Below, piece by piece: positions 1 through 7,004 of a stretch of 64,000 nucleotides of DNA. How positions within the stretch are numbered: the first letter of the stretch is position 1; every line of letters begins with the position of its first letter. Source of the stretch: Undibacterium sp. YM2 (GTDB taxonomy: Bacteria; Pseudomonadota; Gammaproteobacteria; Burkholderiales; Burkholderiaceae_D); contig NZ_AP018441.1 in NCBI RefSeq assembly GCF_009937975.1, positions 3,100,001 through 3,164,000 of the forward strand, written 5' to 3'. The position numbers and the translations under genes were made by a program. The notes under the pieces were generated by a model, which saw only the letters and a program-made list of their open reading frames with translations, ran no database searches and had not been told where the DNA came from.

Positions 1-1551
1 GCTTTCTGCATCCAGGCCAGCCTGCTCGTTGGTCCAATAACTTCTCTTTTTCTTGGCCGGGGGATTCACCACCCCGGCGATATGACCCGATGCACCCAGC
101 ACAAAGCGGTTCCTGTCTTTATTACGGGGATTGAGCAAGGCTGTAGAAGCGTAAGCTGCCTGCCAGGGAACAATGTGATCTTCACGTGAACCATAGACAA
201 AGCAAGGTGCATCGATTTTGCCCAGATCGACCTTGCTGCCCGCGACTGTCAAGGCACCAGGCTGTTTGAGTTTGTTCTCCAGATAGGTATTGCGGAGGTA
301 CCAGCAAAACATCGGGCCAGGCAAGTTGGTACTATCGGCATTCCAGTACAAGAGATCGAATGGTGGCGGAGCCTCGCCCTTGAGGTAATTAGACTGTACA
401 TAATTCCAGACCAGGTCATTTGCCCGCAGGCTGGAGAATGTGCTGGCCAGGTCCTTGCCCGGCAAAATGCCACGACGACCTATGGTCTGCTCACGCATCT
501 TGACTTGCATTTCATCGACAAACACGTCGAGCACACCAGTCTGGGTAAAGTCCAGCAAAGTGGTCAGCAAAGTCAGGCTGCTGGCAGGATGCTCACCGCG
601 CGCCGCCAGTACAGACAAGGCAGTCGAAATGATGGTGCCACCCACGCAAAAGCCAAAGGTGTTGATCTTGTCCTGCTTGCTGATTTTTTGCACGACCTTG
701 ATAGCCTGTATCGCGCCATCCTCGATATAGTCATTCCAGCTGACTTCGGCCATGCTTTCATCCGGGTTCGCCCAGGATACAAGGAAGACTGTGTGCCCCT
801 GATCGACGGCATAGCGTACGACCGAGTTCTCAGGTTGCAAATCCAGGATATAGAATTTATTGATACAAGGCGGCACCATCAACAAGGGGCGTTGATGAAC
901 TGTCTTGGTGGTAGGCTGATACTGAATCAACTGGAACAGTTGGTTTTCATACACCACGGTACCGGCTGATGTTGCGACATTTTTGCCGACTTCGAAGGCG
1001 GATTCATCGGTTTGGGAAATACGGCCTTTTTGCATATCGGCCAGCATTTGAGTAATGCCCTTGGCCAGACTCTCGCCTTTACTCTCGATCAATTTGCTTT
1101 GCGCTTCGGGATTAGTAACCAGAAAATTGGCCGGCGACATCGCATCTATCATTTGCTGCACTGCAAAACCGATTTTCTGTTTTGTCTTGATTGGTGCCTG
1201 CACAGACTCTGCCATGGCCATCAAAAAACGTGCATTCAACAAATAAGATGCTGCACTATAAGAGTGCATGGCATGATTATGCCAGTCTGGGGCTGAAAAA
1301 CGCCTGTCTTTCAGATCAGGGATTTTGGATACAGCAAAGTCTTGCCATAGCTTGCCGAACTCTTGCATATACTCCGTTTGCAAGCGCGTCATGGTGGCAG
1401 GATCTATCTGCGCTCCCAAGTCCTTCAGCATATCTGCTGCTGGCATGGGGTTCATTGTTGCGGCAGGTTTCATCCACTCCTGCCATTTGTCTTGATTCAC
1501 TAGCTGTGACATCCACTCGGAGTACATAGCTTGAGGATCGAAAGTCTTCAT
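1..1551 (-). CDS. phaC: Class I poly(3-hydroxyalkanoate) synthase, C-terminus cut by window edge
   Basis: Polymerises (R)-3-hydroxyacyl-CoA into polyhydroxyalkanoate on the surface of cytoplasmic granules. The frame is open from an ATG at 1551 to the first base of the window, giving 517 codons. The lipase-like box GFCVGG places the catalytic Cys at residue 302. The segment YVQSNYLKGEAPPPFDLLYWN and the later SREDHIVPW are typical of class I synthases of the PhaC family, which are usually about 560-600 residues, so only the last few dozen residues are missing. The start is supported by a strong AGGAGG Shine-Dalgarno seven bases upstream. Any phaA or phaB partner would lie downstream, outside the window. 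The upstream neighbour (1686) diverges. The family call is secure; substrate length preference cannot be read from the sequence. Confidence 0.95.
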   Translation of the reverse strand, partial: MKTFDPQAMYSEWMSQLVNQDKWQEWMKPAATMNPMPAADMLKDLGAQIDPATMTRLQTEYMQEFGKLWQDFAVSKIPDLKDRRFSAPDWHNHAMHSYSAASYLLNARFLMAMAESVQAPIKTKQKIGFAVQQMIDAMSPANFLVTNPEAQSKLIESKGESLAKGITQMLADMQKGRISQTDESAFEVGKNVATSAGTVVYENQLFQLIQYQPTTKTVHQRPLLMVPPCINKFYILDLQPENSVVRYAVDQGHTVFLVSWANPDESMAEVSWNDYIEDGAIQAIKVVQKISKQDKINTFGFCVGGTIISTALSVLAARGEHPASSLTLLTTLLDFTQTGVLDVFVDEMQVKMREQTIGRRGILPGKDLASTFSSLRANDLVWNYVQSNYLKGEAPPPFDLLYWNADSTNLPGPMFCWYLRNTYLENKLKQPGALTVAGSKVDLGKIDAPCFVYGSREDHIVPWQAAYASTALLNPRNKDRNRFVLGASGHIAGVVNPPAKKKRSYWTNEQAGLDAES

Positions 1552-1685
1552 GCGTGCCTCCTGATTTTCGCGTATCGTTTCGAAATAATTTTAAGCTTTC
1601 TTTCCCTGACTAAATAAGCTGCAATACAGTTCCTACCATTGCTTGCCCACATCAAGCATTCACAATAATAAGTAGCAAGGTTTTT

Positions 1686-1949
1686 ATGTATATCGTTGCA
1701 ATCGCCTGGATTTATGTCGTACTGATGATGTCGATCACAGAACACTCTGTCATCGCAGGCATCATGACTTTCCTCTTGTATTGCGTTTTTCCTTTAACAA
1801 TAGTTTTATACCTGATGCGTACACCACAGCGCAAGCGTGAACGACTGGAAAAACAAGCTGCACTGCAAAAACAATCTGAAACTCCAACACTTTCATACGA
1901 CGATCAACTGCATAAAGCGCACCAATCAGTCGAAACGAAAGCGGATTAA
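1686..1949 (+). CDS. Small membrane protein of unknown function
   Basis: An 87-residue protein with two closely spaced hydrophobic segments (about residues 2-18 and 22-43). A basic, polar tail beginning RTPQRKRERLEKQ and rich in Lys, Gln and Glu is probably cytoplasmic. An AAGG motif precedes the ATG by about seven bases. It is divergent from phaC and convergent with pgeF, so it is a single-gene unit. Short two-helix proteins with this layout are common beside phaC or pgeF in Burkholderiales, but I recognise no functional motif. The hydrophobicity pattern and the Shine-Dalgarno make it a believable gene; its role is unknown. Confidence 0.7.
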   Translation: MYIVAIAWIYVVLMMSITEHSVIAGIMTFLLYCVFPLTIVLYLMRTPQRKRERLEKQAALQKQSETPTLSYDDQLHKAHQSVETKAD

Positions 1950-1967
1950 ATCAAGCAGCTTTAATCC
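1943..1967. terminator. Inverted repeat at a convergent gene junction
   Basis: GGATTAAA and TTTAATCC form a perfect 8-bp stem with a 9-nt loop. It lies across the facing stop codons of the small membrane gene and pgeF. No T tract follows on either strand, so it is at best a weak bidirectional terminator or an RNA 3' end stabiliser. Confidence 0.4.
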
Positions 1968-2770
1968 GGCGCAATCCAGATCAGGCTGACCATTCTTCCG
2001 CTGACACCATCACGGCGGTATGAATAGAACTCTGTCACTTCGCTCACTGTACAATGGTCTCCGCCAAAAACCTGGTCAATACCGATGTCATTTAGCAATT
2101 TTCTTGCCAGCCCGTAAAGATCCGCCAGATATTTTTCTGCACCATCCTGCCTGGCTTGCACGTTGAAATACGCCTGCGCATCAGGAATCTGTGCAGCAAA
2201 AGCATCCAGTACATCACGCCCTACTTCAAACTCTTGCGGCCCGATAGCTGGACCAAGCCATGCAATAATTTCTTGCGCGCCCTTACCTCTCATCGCTAAC
2301 ACGGTATTTTGCAACACGCCACCAGCCAGCCCACGCCAGCCAGCATGGGCTGCCGCAACGACCTTACCGGTGACATCGGCAAATAAAACCGGCAAACAAT
2401 CCGCAGTCAGCACGGCGCAGACTTGCCCTGCTTGCGTACTGAGAACCGCATCACCGATATTGGACTTACTAATAGCAAGGTCAGCCGTGTTCAGTATTAT
2501 ATTGCCATGCACTTGTGATAAGAATATGACATCCGAAGGCAATTGACGATTTAATTTATCCCGATTCTGTTTTACAGCAAGCGGATCATCATTGACATGG
2601 TCACCGAGATTGAAGCCAGCGTTACCGCTTGCATCTCCATAGGGGCCAAGACTGACCCCGCCATGACGGGTAGTGGTGAACGCCCGCACGTTAGCGGGCG
2701 CGTGCTGCCAGTTGGGCAGCACTACCGGGAAAGGAGCAAGAGCAGCTAAGTTCTTGCCGTCTGGTTTCAT
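1961..2770 (-). CDS. pgeF: Peptidoglycan editing factor / multicopper laccase-like purine nucleoside phosphorylase PgeF (YfiH)
   Basis: A 269-residue member of the YfiH/DUF152 family. The family is reported to remove mis-incorporated residues during murein precursor synthesis, and homologues have purine nucleoside phosphorylase/adenosine deaminase activity. The metal-binding triad is visible as His89 (SQVHGN), Cys125 (TADCLPVLF) and His142 (AAHAGWRG). The C-terminal signature GDHCTVSE followed by FYSYRRDG is also present. The ATG overlaps the rluD stop as ATGA, so the two genes are translationally coupled; rluD-pgeF is a conserved pair in proteobacteria. The cellular role remains debated, but the family assignment is firm. 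Confidence 0.93.
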   Translation of the reverse strand: MKPDGKNLAALAPFPVVLPNWQHAPANVRAFTTTRHGGVSLGPYGDASGNAGFNLGDHVNDDPLAVKQNRDKLNRQLPSDVIFLSQVHGNIILNTADLAISKSNIGDAVLSTQAGQVCAVLTADCLPVLFADVTGKVVAAAHAGWRGLAGGVLQNTVLAMRGKGAQEIIAWLGPAIGPQEFEVGRDVLDAFAAQIPDAQAYFNVQARQDGAEKYLADLYGLARKLLNDIGIDQVFGGDHCTVSEVTEFYSYRRDGVSGRMVSLIWIAPD

Positions 2771-3807
2771 ACTGTCTGTATGCCAGCCTGCAGCAGTAAT
2801 GCTGCAAAATCATCAGCTAATGGGACCTCCCACTCCACATGCTCGCCTGTGGTCGGGTGCGTCAAACCCAGCTTACGTGCCTGCAGCGCCTGGCGATGAA
2901 AAAAGCGGGCCAGATGCTGCTTGCCATATAAAGGATCACCTACCAGAGGAAAACCCAGTGACAACATGTGAACACGTATTTGATGGGTGCGGCCAGTTTC
3001 CAGTTGGCAGGCCACCAGGCTGACAGGGAATTTTTCCAGCATGCCAGCCGCCACCCGCTGGAAATGCGTGACAGCAGGCTTGGCAAGCATGCTTTGTGAA
3101 ACCGCCATCTTGATGCGGTCACGCGGATGTCTGGCCATGGGTGCATCGACTGTGCCTGACAAATTAGGCGTACCCCATACCAGCGCATAATATTCACGCT
3201 TGACTGTCCTGTCCTGTAACTGGCGTACCAGTTCAGTATGGGCAATCAGGGTTTTGGCGACCACCATCAAGCCAGAAGTATCTTTATCGAGCCTGTGCAC
3301 GATGCCGGCGCGAGGCACACCCAGCAAAGCAGGCCAGCGATATAGCAAGCCATTGAGCAAAGTGCCTGACCAGTTACCCGCTGCCGGGTGCACCACCATA
3401 TCAGCTGGTTTGTTGATGACCAGGATGTCATCGTCTTCATACACCACGTTCAAAGGGATGTCTTCAGGTGCATAAGCACCTTCGTCGGGCGCTGCCTGTG
3501 GCTCAATGATGATTTTTTCATCGCCGAGCATGGTCATCTTGCCACGACCAGGCTTGCCATCAACGCTGACAAAACCGTCTTCTATCCACTGCTGGATGCG
3601 GCTTCTTGAATATTGTGGAACCAGTTTGGACAAAGTCTTGTCCAAACGCTCACCACAAGCATCCGAAGTAAGCTTTAATTCTATATTTTCTACTACAAGG
3701 GCAAAATCTTCGTCCACTTCGGTGGTATCGTTCAGCCCTTCCAATTCAGTGTCCAGGTCGGAATCTGACAAAATCACTGTAGTAGTTTGTTTCACATTTT
3801 TTGCCAT
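2767..3807 (-). CDS. rluD: 23S rRNA pseudouridine(1911/1915/1917) synthase RluD
   Basis: A 346-residue RluA-family enzyme that isomerises uridines in helix 69 of 23S rRNA. It has an acidic N-terminal extension of about 40 residues. An S4 RNA-binding domain follows (about 50-105, ERLDKTLSKL), then the catalytic domain with HRLDKDTSG and catalytic Asp174. The later motif LETGRTHQIRVH completes the fold. The choice of RluD over RluC rests on its coupling to pgeF and position opposite bamD, the usual neighbourhood; a second RluA-family gene at 50 kb fits RluC better. Only 25 bp separate it from the divergent bamD start. Confidence 0.92.
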   Translation of the reverse strand: MAKNVKQTTTVILSDSDLDTELEGLNDTTEVDEDFALVVENIELKLTSDACGERLDKTLSKLVPQYSRSRIQQWIEDGFVSVDGKPGRGKMTMLGDEKIIIEPQAAPDEGAYAPEDIPLNVVYEDDDILVINKPADMVVHPAAGNWSGTLLNGLLYRWPALLGVPRAGIVHRLDKDTSGLMVVAKTLIAHTELVRQLQDRTVKREYYALVWGTPNLSGTVDAPMARHPRDRIKMAVSQSMLAKPAVTHFQRVAAGMLEKFPVSLVACQLETGRTHQIRVHMLSLGFPLVGDPLYGKQHLARFFHRQALQARKLGLTHPTTGEHVEWEVPLADDFAALLLQAGIQTV

Positions 3808-3817
3808 CGGCTATAAT
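3790..3817 (+). promoter_or_regulatory. Candidate sigma70 promoter for bamD
   Basis: A perfect TATAAT at 3812-3817 lies 16 bp downstream of TTTCAC (3790-3795), which matches the -35 consensus partly. Transcription would begin near 3824, leaving a very short leader before the ATG at 3833 or about 27 nt before the ATG at 3851. The elements overlap the first codons of the divergent rluD. The exact -10 sequence supports the call; the -35 is weak. Confidence 0.45.
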
Positions 3818-3832
3818 CCGTAAATTGTTTTC

Positions 3833-4654
3833 ATGCTCACGCACAAATTTATGCACATTAAATCTTTGAAATTGCTGGTTCTGGCTGTTGCCGCGTCCTT
3901 AAGTTTAAGCGGCTGCGGGGTCTTTGGTGAAAAAGGCGATGAGACCAAAACCTGGTCAGCATCAAAATTATACGCTGAAGCTAAAGACGAAATGTCCAGT
4001 GGGGGTTATGAAAAGGCAATTCAATACTTTGAAAAACTGGAATCACGCTTCCCCTTCGGTACTTACGCACAACAAGCGCAGATGGAAACTGCCTACGCTT
4101 ATTACAAGCAAGGTGACCAGGCCCAGGCGCTGGCCGCGGTGGAACGCTTTATCAAGCTGCACCCGAATCATAGTCACGTAGATTACATGTATTATTTGCG
4201 CGGCGTGATCAACTTCAACGACCAGGTCGGCTTGCTCAATTTCCTGGCAAACCAGGATATCACCGAACGCGACCCTAAAGCCTCCCGCGATTCTTTTGAT
4301 GCCTTCAAGCAACTTGCAGTCCAGTTCCCAGACAGCAAGTATACGCCAGACGCGATCCTGCGCATGAAATATCTGGTGAATGCACTCGCGCAATATGACG
4401 TACACGTTGCACGCTATTACCTGCGTCGTGGCGCCTACTTGGCCTCAGCCAACCGCGCGCAGTCTGCCATCAAGGAATATCCGGATGCACCCTCCATTGA
4501 AGAAGCGATGTTCATTTTGATACGCTCCTACGATGCGATGGGCATGACAGAGCTGCGAGACGATGCAAACCGCGTCTTCTTGCAGAACTTCCCAAAAAGT
4601 GATTACCTGACAGGCAAAGCCGGTAAGCGCGATGCGTGGTGGAAATTCTGGTAA
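3833..4654 (+). CDS. bamD: Outer membrane assembly lipoprotein BamD (ComL/YfiO)
   Basis: Lipoprotein of the BAM complex that inserts beta-barrel proteins into the outer membrane. An N-terminal signal ends in the lipobox LSGC with the acylated Cys at residue 28 of the longer form. It is followed by tetratricopeptide-type helices: KLYAEAKDEM, YEKAIQYFEKLESRFPFG and YAYYKQGDQAQALAAVERFI. The motif HPNHSHVDYMYYLRG is characteristic of BamD. Full length is 273 residues from 3833. The in-frame ATG at 3851 gives a more typical signal peptide, and neither ATG has a clear Shine-Dalgarno, so the start is uncertain by six codons. It is divergent from rluD and ends at a strong inverted repeat. Confidence 0.95.
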   Translation: MLTHKFMHIKSLKLLVLAVAASLSLSGCGVFGEKGDETKTWSASKLYAEAKDEMSSGGYEKAIQYFEKLESRFPFGTYAQQAQMETAYAYYKQGDQAQALAAVERFIKLHPNHSHVDYMYYLRGVINFNDQVGLLNFLANQDITERDPKASRDSFDAFKQLAVQFPDSKYTPDAILRMKYLVNALAQYDVHVARYYLRRGAYLASANRAQSAIKEYPDAPSIEEAMFILIRSYDAMGMTELRDDANRVFLQNFPKSDYLTGKAGKRDAWWKFW

Positions 4655-4670
4655 GAATGTAAGCAACCCT

Positions 4671-4712
4671 GATGTAAAGTCAGGGCGCAAGCATGTGCCC
4701 TGACTTTACATC
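4671..4712. terminator. Perfect 16-bp inverted repeat between convergent bamD and yaaA
   Basis: The arm at 4671-4686 (GATGTAAAGTCAGGGC) pairs perfectly with 4697-4712 around a 10-nt loop. It lies just after the bamD stop and overlaps the yaaA stop codon, so it can fold in both transcripts. Neither side has a run of T, unlike the other terminators in this window. It most likely acts as a shared terminator or 3' end protector. Confidence 0.65.
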
Positions 4713-5487
4713 AATCTTCTATTTTGCGCCGGAACACCCATTCAGTGCTGGTAGATTCCTCTTCGCAATAAGCATAAGCCTCTTCAGCAAAAGCTTTCAA
4801 GTCATTGACCTTGCGTATGCCATGCTGGGCACAATATCTGGCCATCAAGCCTCTGGCGCGTTTGGCATAAAAAGAAATGATTTTGTATTTGCCATTTTTC
4901 CAGTCCTGAAAGACGGGAGAAATGATTTTTGCCCCCAAAACTGCTGGTCTTACCGCCTTGAAGTATTCATCAGATGCCAAATTCACCAGAACTTGTGATT
5001 TATGTTGCTGAATAGCATCGCTCAACAGTAAACTAATTTTATCTCCCCAGAAACTGTACAGATTTTTACCATGCTGATTGGCTAGCGCAGTTCCCATTTC
5101 CAGCCTGTATGCCTGCAAGAGATCAAGCGGACGCAATAAACCGTATAAACCAGACAGAATACGCAGATGGTTTTGCAAGTATTTCAGTTGTGGAGATGTC
5201 AGACTCGCGACATCGAGCCCCTCATACACATCTCCATTAAATGCAAATACTGCCTGTTTACTATGTTGTGCGTCCGGCTGTGGCAACCAGTCAGCAAAGC
5301 GTTGCACATTCAATTCAGCAAGCGCAGGAGAGATATCCATCAGCCTGCCCAGTTGATCAGCACTATATGTTCTGGCTATTTCCACCAGTTGTTCTGCCTC
5401 GACCAGAAAATGGGGCGCAGTTTTCGTCCTGGTTTTTACTGGTGTTTCAAAATCCAGACTTTTGGCTGGAGATAATACAATGAGCAT
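4711..5487 (-). CDS. yaaA: Peroxide stress protein YaaA
   Basis: A 258-residue DUF328/UPF0246 protein. In E. coli the homologue limits hydroxyl-radical damage by lowering free iron during peroxide stress and binds DNA. Family signatures seen are the N-terminal MLIVLSPAKSLDFETP, the central LSGLYGLLRPLDLLQAYRLEM and the C-terminal FYAKRARGLMARY. Length matches the family. It is convergent with bamD and divergent from the PIN gene 22 bp away, so it is probably monocistronic. I see no OxyR-type site in the short upstream gap. Family assignment is firm. Confidence 0.93.
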   Translation of the reverse strand: MLIVLSPAKSLDFETPVKTRTKTAPHFLVEAEQLVEIARTYSADQLGRLMDISPALAELNVQRFADWLPQPDAQHSKQAVFAFNGDVYEGLDVASLTSPQLKYLQNHLRILSGLYGLLRPLDLLQAYRLEMGTALANQHGKNLYSFWGDKISLLLSDAIQQHKSQVLVNLASDEYFKAVRPAVLGAKIISPVFQDWKNGKYKIISFYAKRARGLMARYCAQHGIRKVNDLKAFAEEAYAYCEEESTSTEWVFRRKIED

Positions 5488-5509
5488 AAATTGAACTTAA
5501 TAGACAAAA

Positions 5510-5989
5510 ATGACCGACATCATACCTAAGCGCGTAATTCTTGACACCAATGTGTGTCTGGATTTGTTTGTATTCAAAGATCCCAGATGGTCGGTCCTGC
5601 TTGATGATCTCAGCAATGGCCAGTTAAAGGCCCTGACCCGCACAGATTGTCGGGATGAATGGCTGGCAGTACTCGACTACCCTCATCTTGCAGCAAGACA
5701 CGAAAGCGCCGAAGCGGTGACGGCCCTGTTTGATGCCCATATCGAGTGCCTCGCTCCCGCCGATACCGGCTATAGACTCCCTGTCTGCAGTGACAAGGAT
5801 GATCAGAAATTTCTTGAGATTGCACGCGATGCCCATGCTGAAGTTTTGATCACCAAAGACAAGGCTTTGCTCAAGCTCGCCAGAAAAATGAAGCAGGCTG
5901 GCATGTTCAGAATAGAGACGCCAGAACATTTTTTGCGAACTTACGTAAAAGAATGTGACAAAACTGCATCGGGAGTAACAAAAGAATGA
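5510..5989 (+). CDS. PIN-domain protein (putative toxin-antitoxin toxin family, COG1569-like)
   Basis: A 159-residue protein with the PIN ribonuclease pattern. It has VILDTNVCLDLF with Asp12 near the N-terminus, an acidic DCRDEW segment, SDKDDQKFLEIA near residue 90, and ITKDKAL about 25 residues later. These acidic residues would bind the catalytic metal ions. This subfamily is annotated as a putative TA toxin component (TIGR00305-like), but no antitoxin-sized gene precedes or follows it, so a free-standing RNA-processing role is equally possible. It is divergent from yaaA and followed by a 256-bp gap before cheZ. The ATG at 5510 lacks a strong ribosome site. Confidence 0.82.
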   Translation: MTDIIPKRVILDTNVCLDLFVFKDPRWSVLLDDLSNGQLKALTRTDCRDEWLAVLDYPHLAARHESAEAVTALFDAHIECLAPADTGYRLPVCSDKDDQKFLEIARDAHAEVLITKDKALLKLARKMKQAGMFRIETPEHFLRTYVKECDKTASGVTKE

Positions 5990-6245
5990 CAAATTTTATT
6001 ACTCTGGGTTATTCTTCGGTAATGTCCTGCTACTATGAACAGGAGCAAAAAGCAGTCTTGTTCATGGATAAAAATTACCCCCTGATTCAAGCAAAATAAA
6101 TCAGGAAAAAAAACGGAGTCCATGCAGAAACGTTGTATCTGAACGGCAGCAATACTCAGAACATGTCTGCATACTCCCGCTGACACAACGTGACATTTGT
6201 GAAGCTTTACACAATGATCAATGCGATTATGGAGAACCAAGGACT

Positions 6246-7004
6246 ATGACCGATTCAGCAGATGATCTGGACGCATTGTTTGAAGAAATGGCCAATCAGC
6301 GCCTGGAAACCAATGTAGAGTCCCCCTCTTCCCAAGCAGCGCCTACTGTGATTAGCGAACCTATATTGCAGGAACCGGTTCCTGCCAAGTTCAATTTTCA
6401 CAGCGAAGATGCAGACGCCACCAAACCCATTTTTGACCGTTTGGGCGGCATTGTCAGAATGCTGCATGACTCCATGCGCGAGCTCGGCTATGACCGTTCG
6501 CTATCAGACGTTGCAGTGCAGATTGCAGATGCCCAGGGAAGGCTTGAATATGTCGCCACCCTGACTGAGCAAGCCGCCAACAAAGTCTTGAACGCAACAG
6601 ATCTGGGCATGCCTGAACAAGATGAACTGGCCAAGAAAGCCAAGTCCATGGATGTTCGCTGGACAGACCTGTTTGATGGCAAACTCAGCGTTGATGAATT
6701 CAAAACCCTGGCAACAGATTCCAAGACTTTTGCCAATAGTGTGCTGACGGCGACCGATGCTGAAAAAGCACGCCTGCTGGACATCATGATGGCGCAAGAC
6801 TTCCAAGACCTGACAGGTCAGTTGATCAAAAAAGTGGTGGCCATCAACAAGCGTGTTGAGCACGAACTGACCCAAATTCTGCTGGACAATGCGCCTGTAG
6901 AATTGAAAGAAAAAGCAGTAGAATTGATGGAAGGCCCTTCCGTCCCGAACGCAGCACTGGAACAGGACGATGTAGATAACCTACTTGATAGTCTGGGTTT
7001 CTAA
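6246..7004 (+). CDS. cheZ: Chemotaxis phosphatase CheZ
   Basis: Dephosphorylates CheY-P and so resets the flagellar motor. The 252-residue protein has the CheZ catalytic signature AQDFQDLTGQ, with Asp188 and Gln192 at the spacing of E. coli Asp143 and Gln147. The C-terminal CheY-binding peptide DDVDNLLDSLGF ends the protein. The long helical hairpin (about 70-215) matches PF04344. An acidic linker rich in Pro and Ser covers residues 25-55. The stop overlaps the next start (TAATG), so it is coupled to a CheA homologue. The pair is isolated from the main chemotaxis cluster at 21-33 kb, where cheY is present but no canonical cheZ follows it. Confidence 0.9.
   Translation: MTDSADDLDALFEEMANQRLETNVESPSSQAAPTVISEPILQEPVPAKFNFHSEDADATKPIFDRLGGIVRMLHDSMRELGYDRSLSDVAVQIADAQGRLEYVATLTEQAANKVLNATDLGMPEQDELAKKAKSMDVRWTDLFDGKLSVDEFKTLATDSKTFANSVLTATDAEKARLLDIMMAQDFQDLTGQLIKKVVAINKRVEHELTQILLDNAPVELKEKAVELMEGPSVPNAALEQDDVDNLLDSLGF

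Noticed and set aside
505..969. Plus-strand frames inside phaC
   Set aside because: They are antisense shadows of the PhaC frame, which has clear family motifs throughout.
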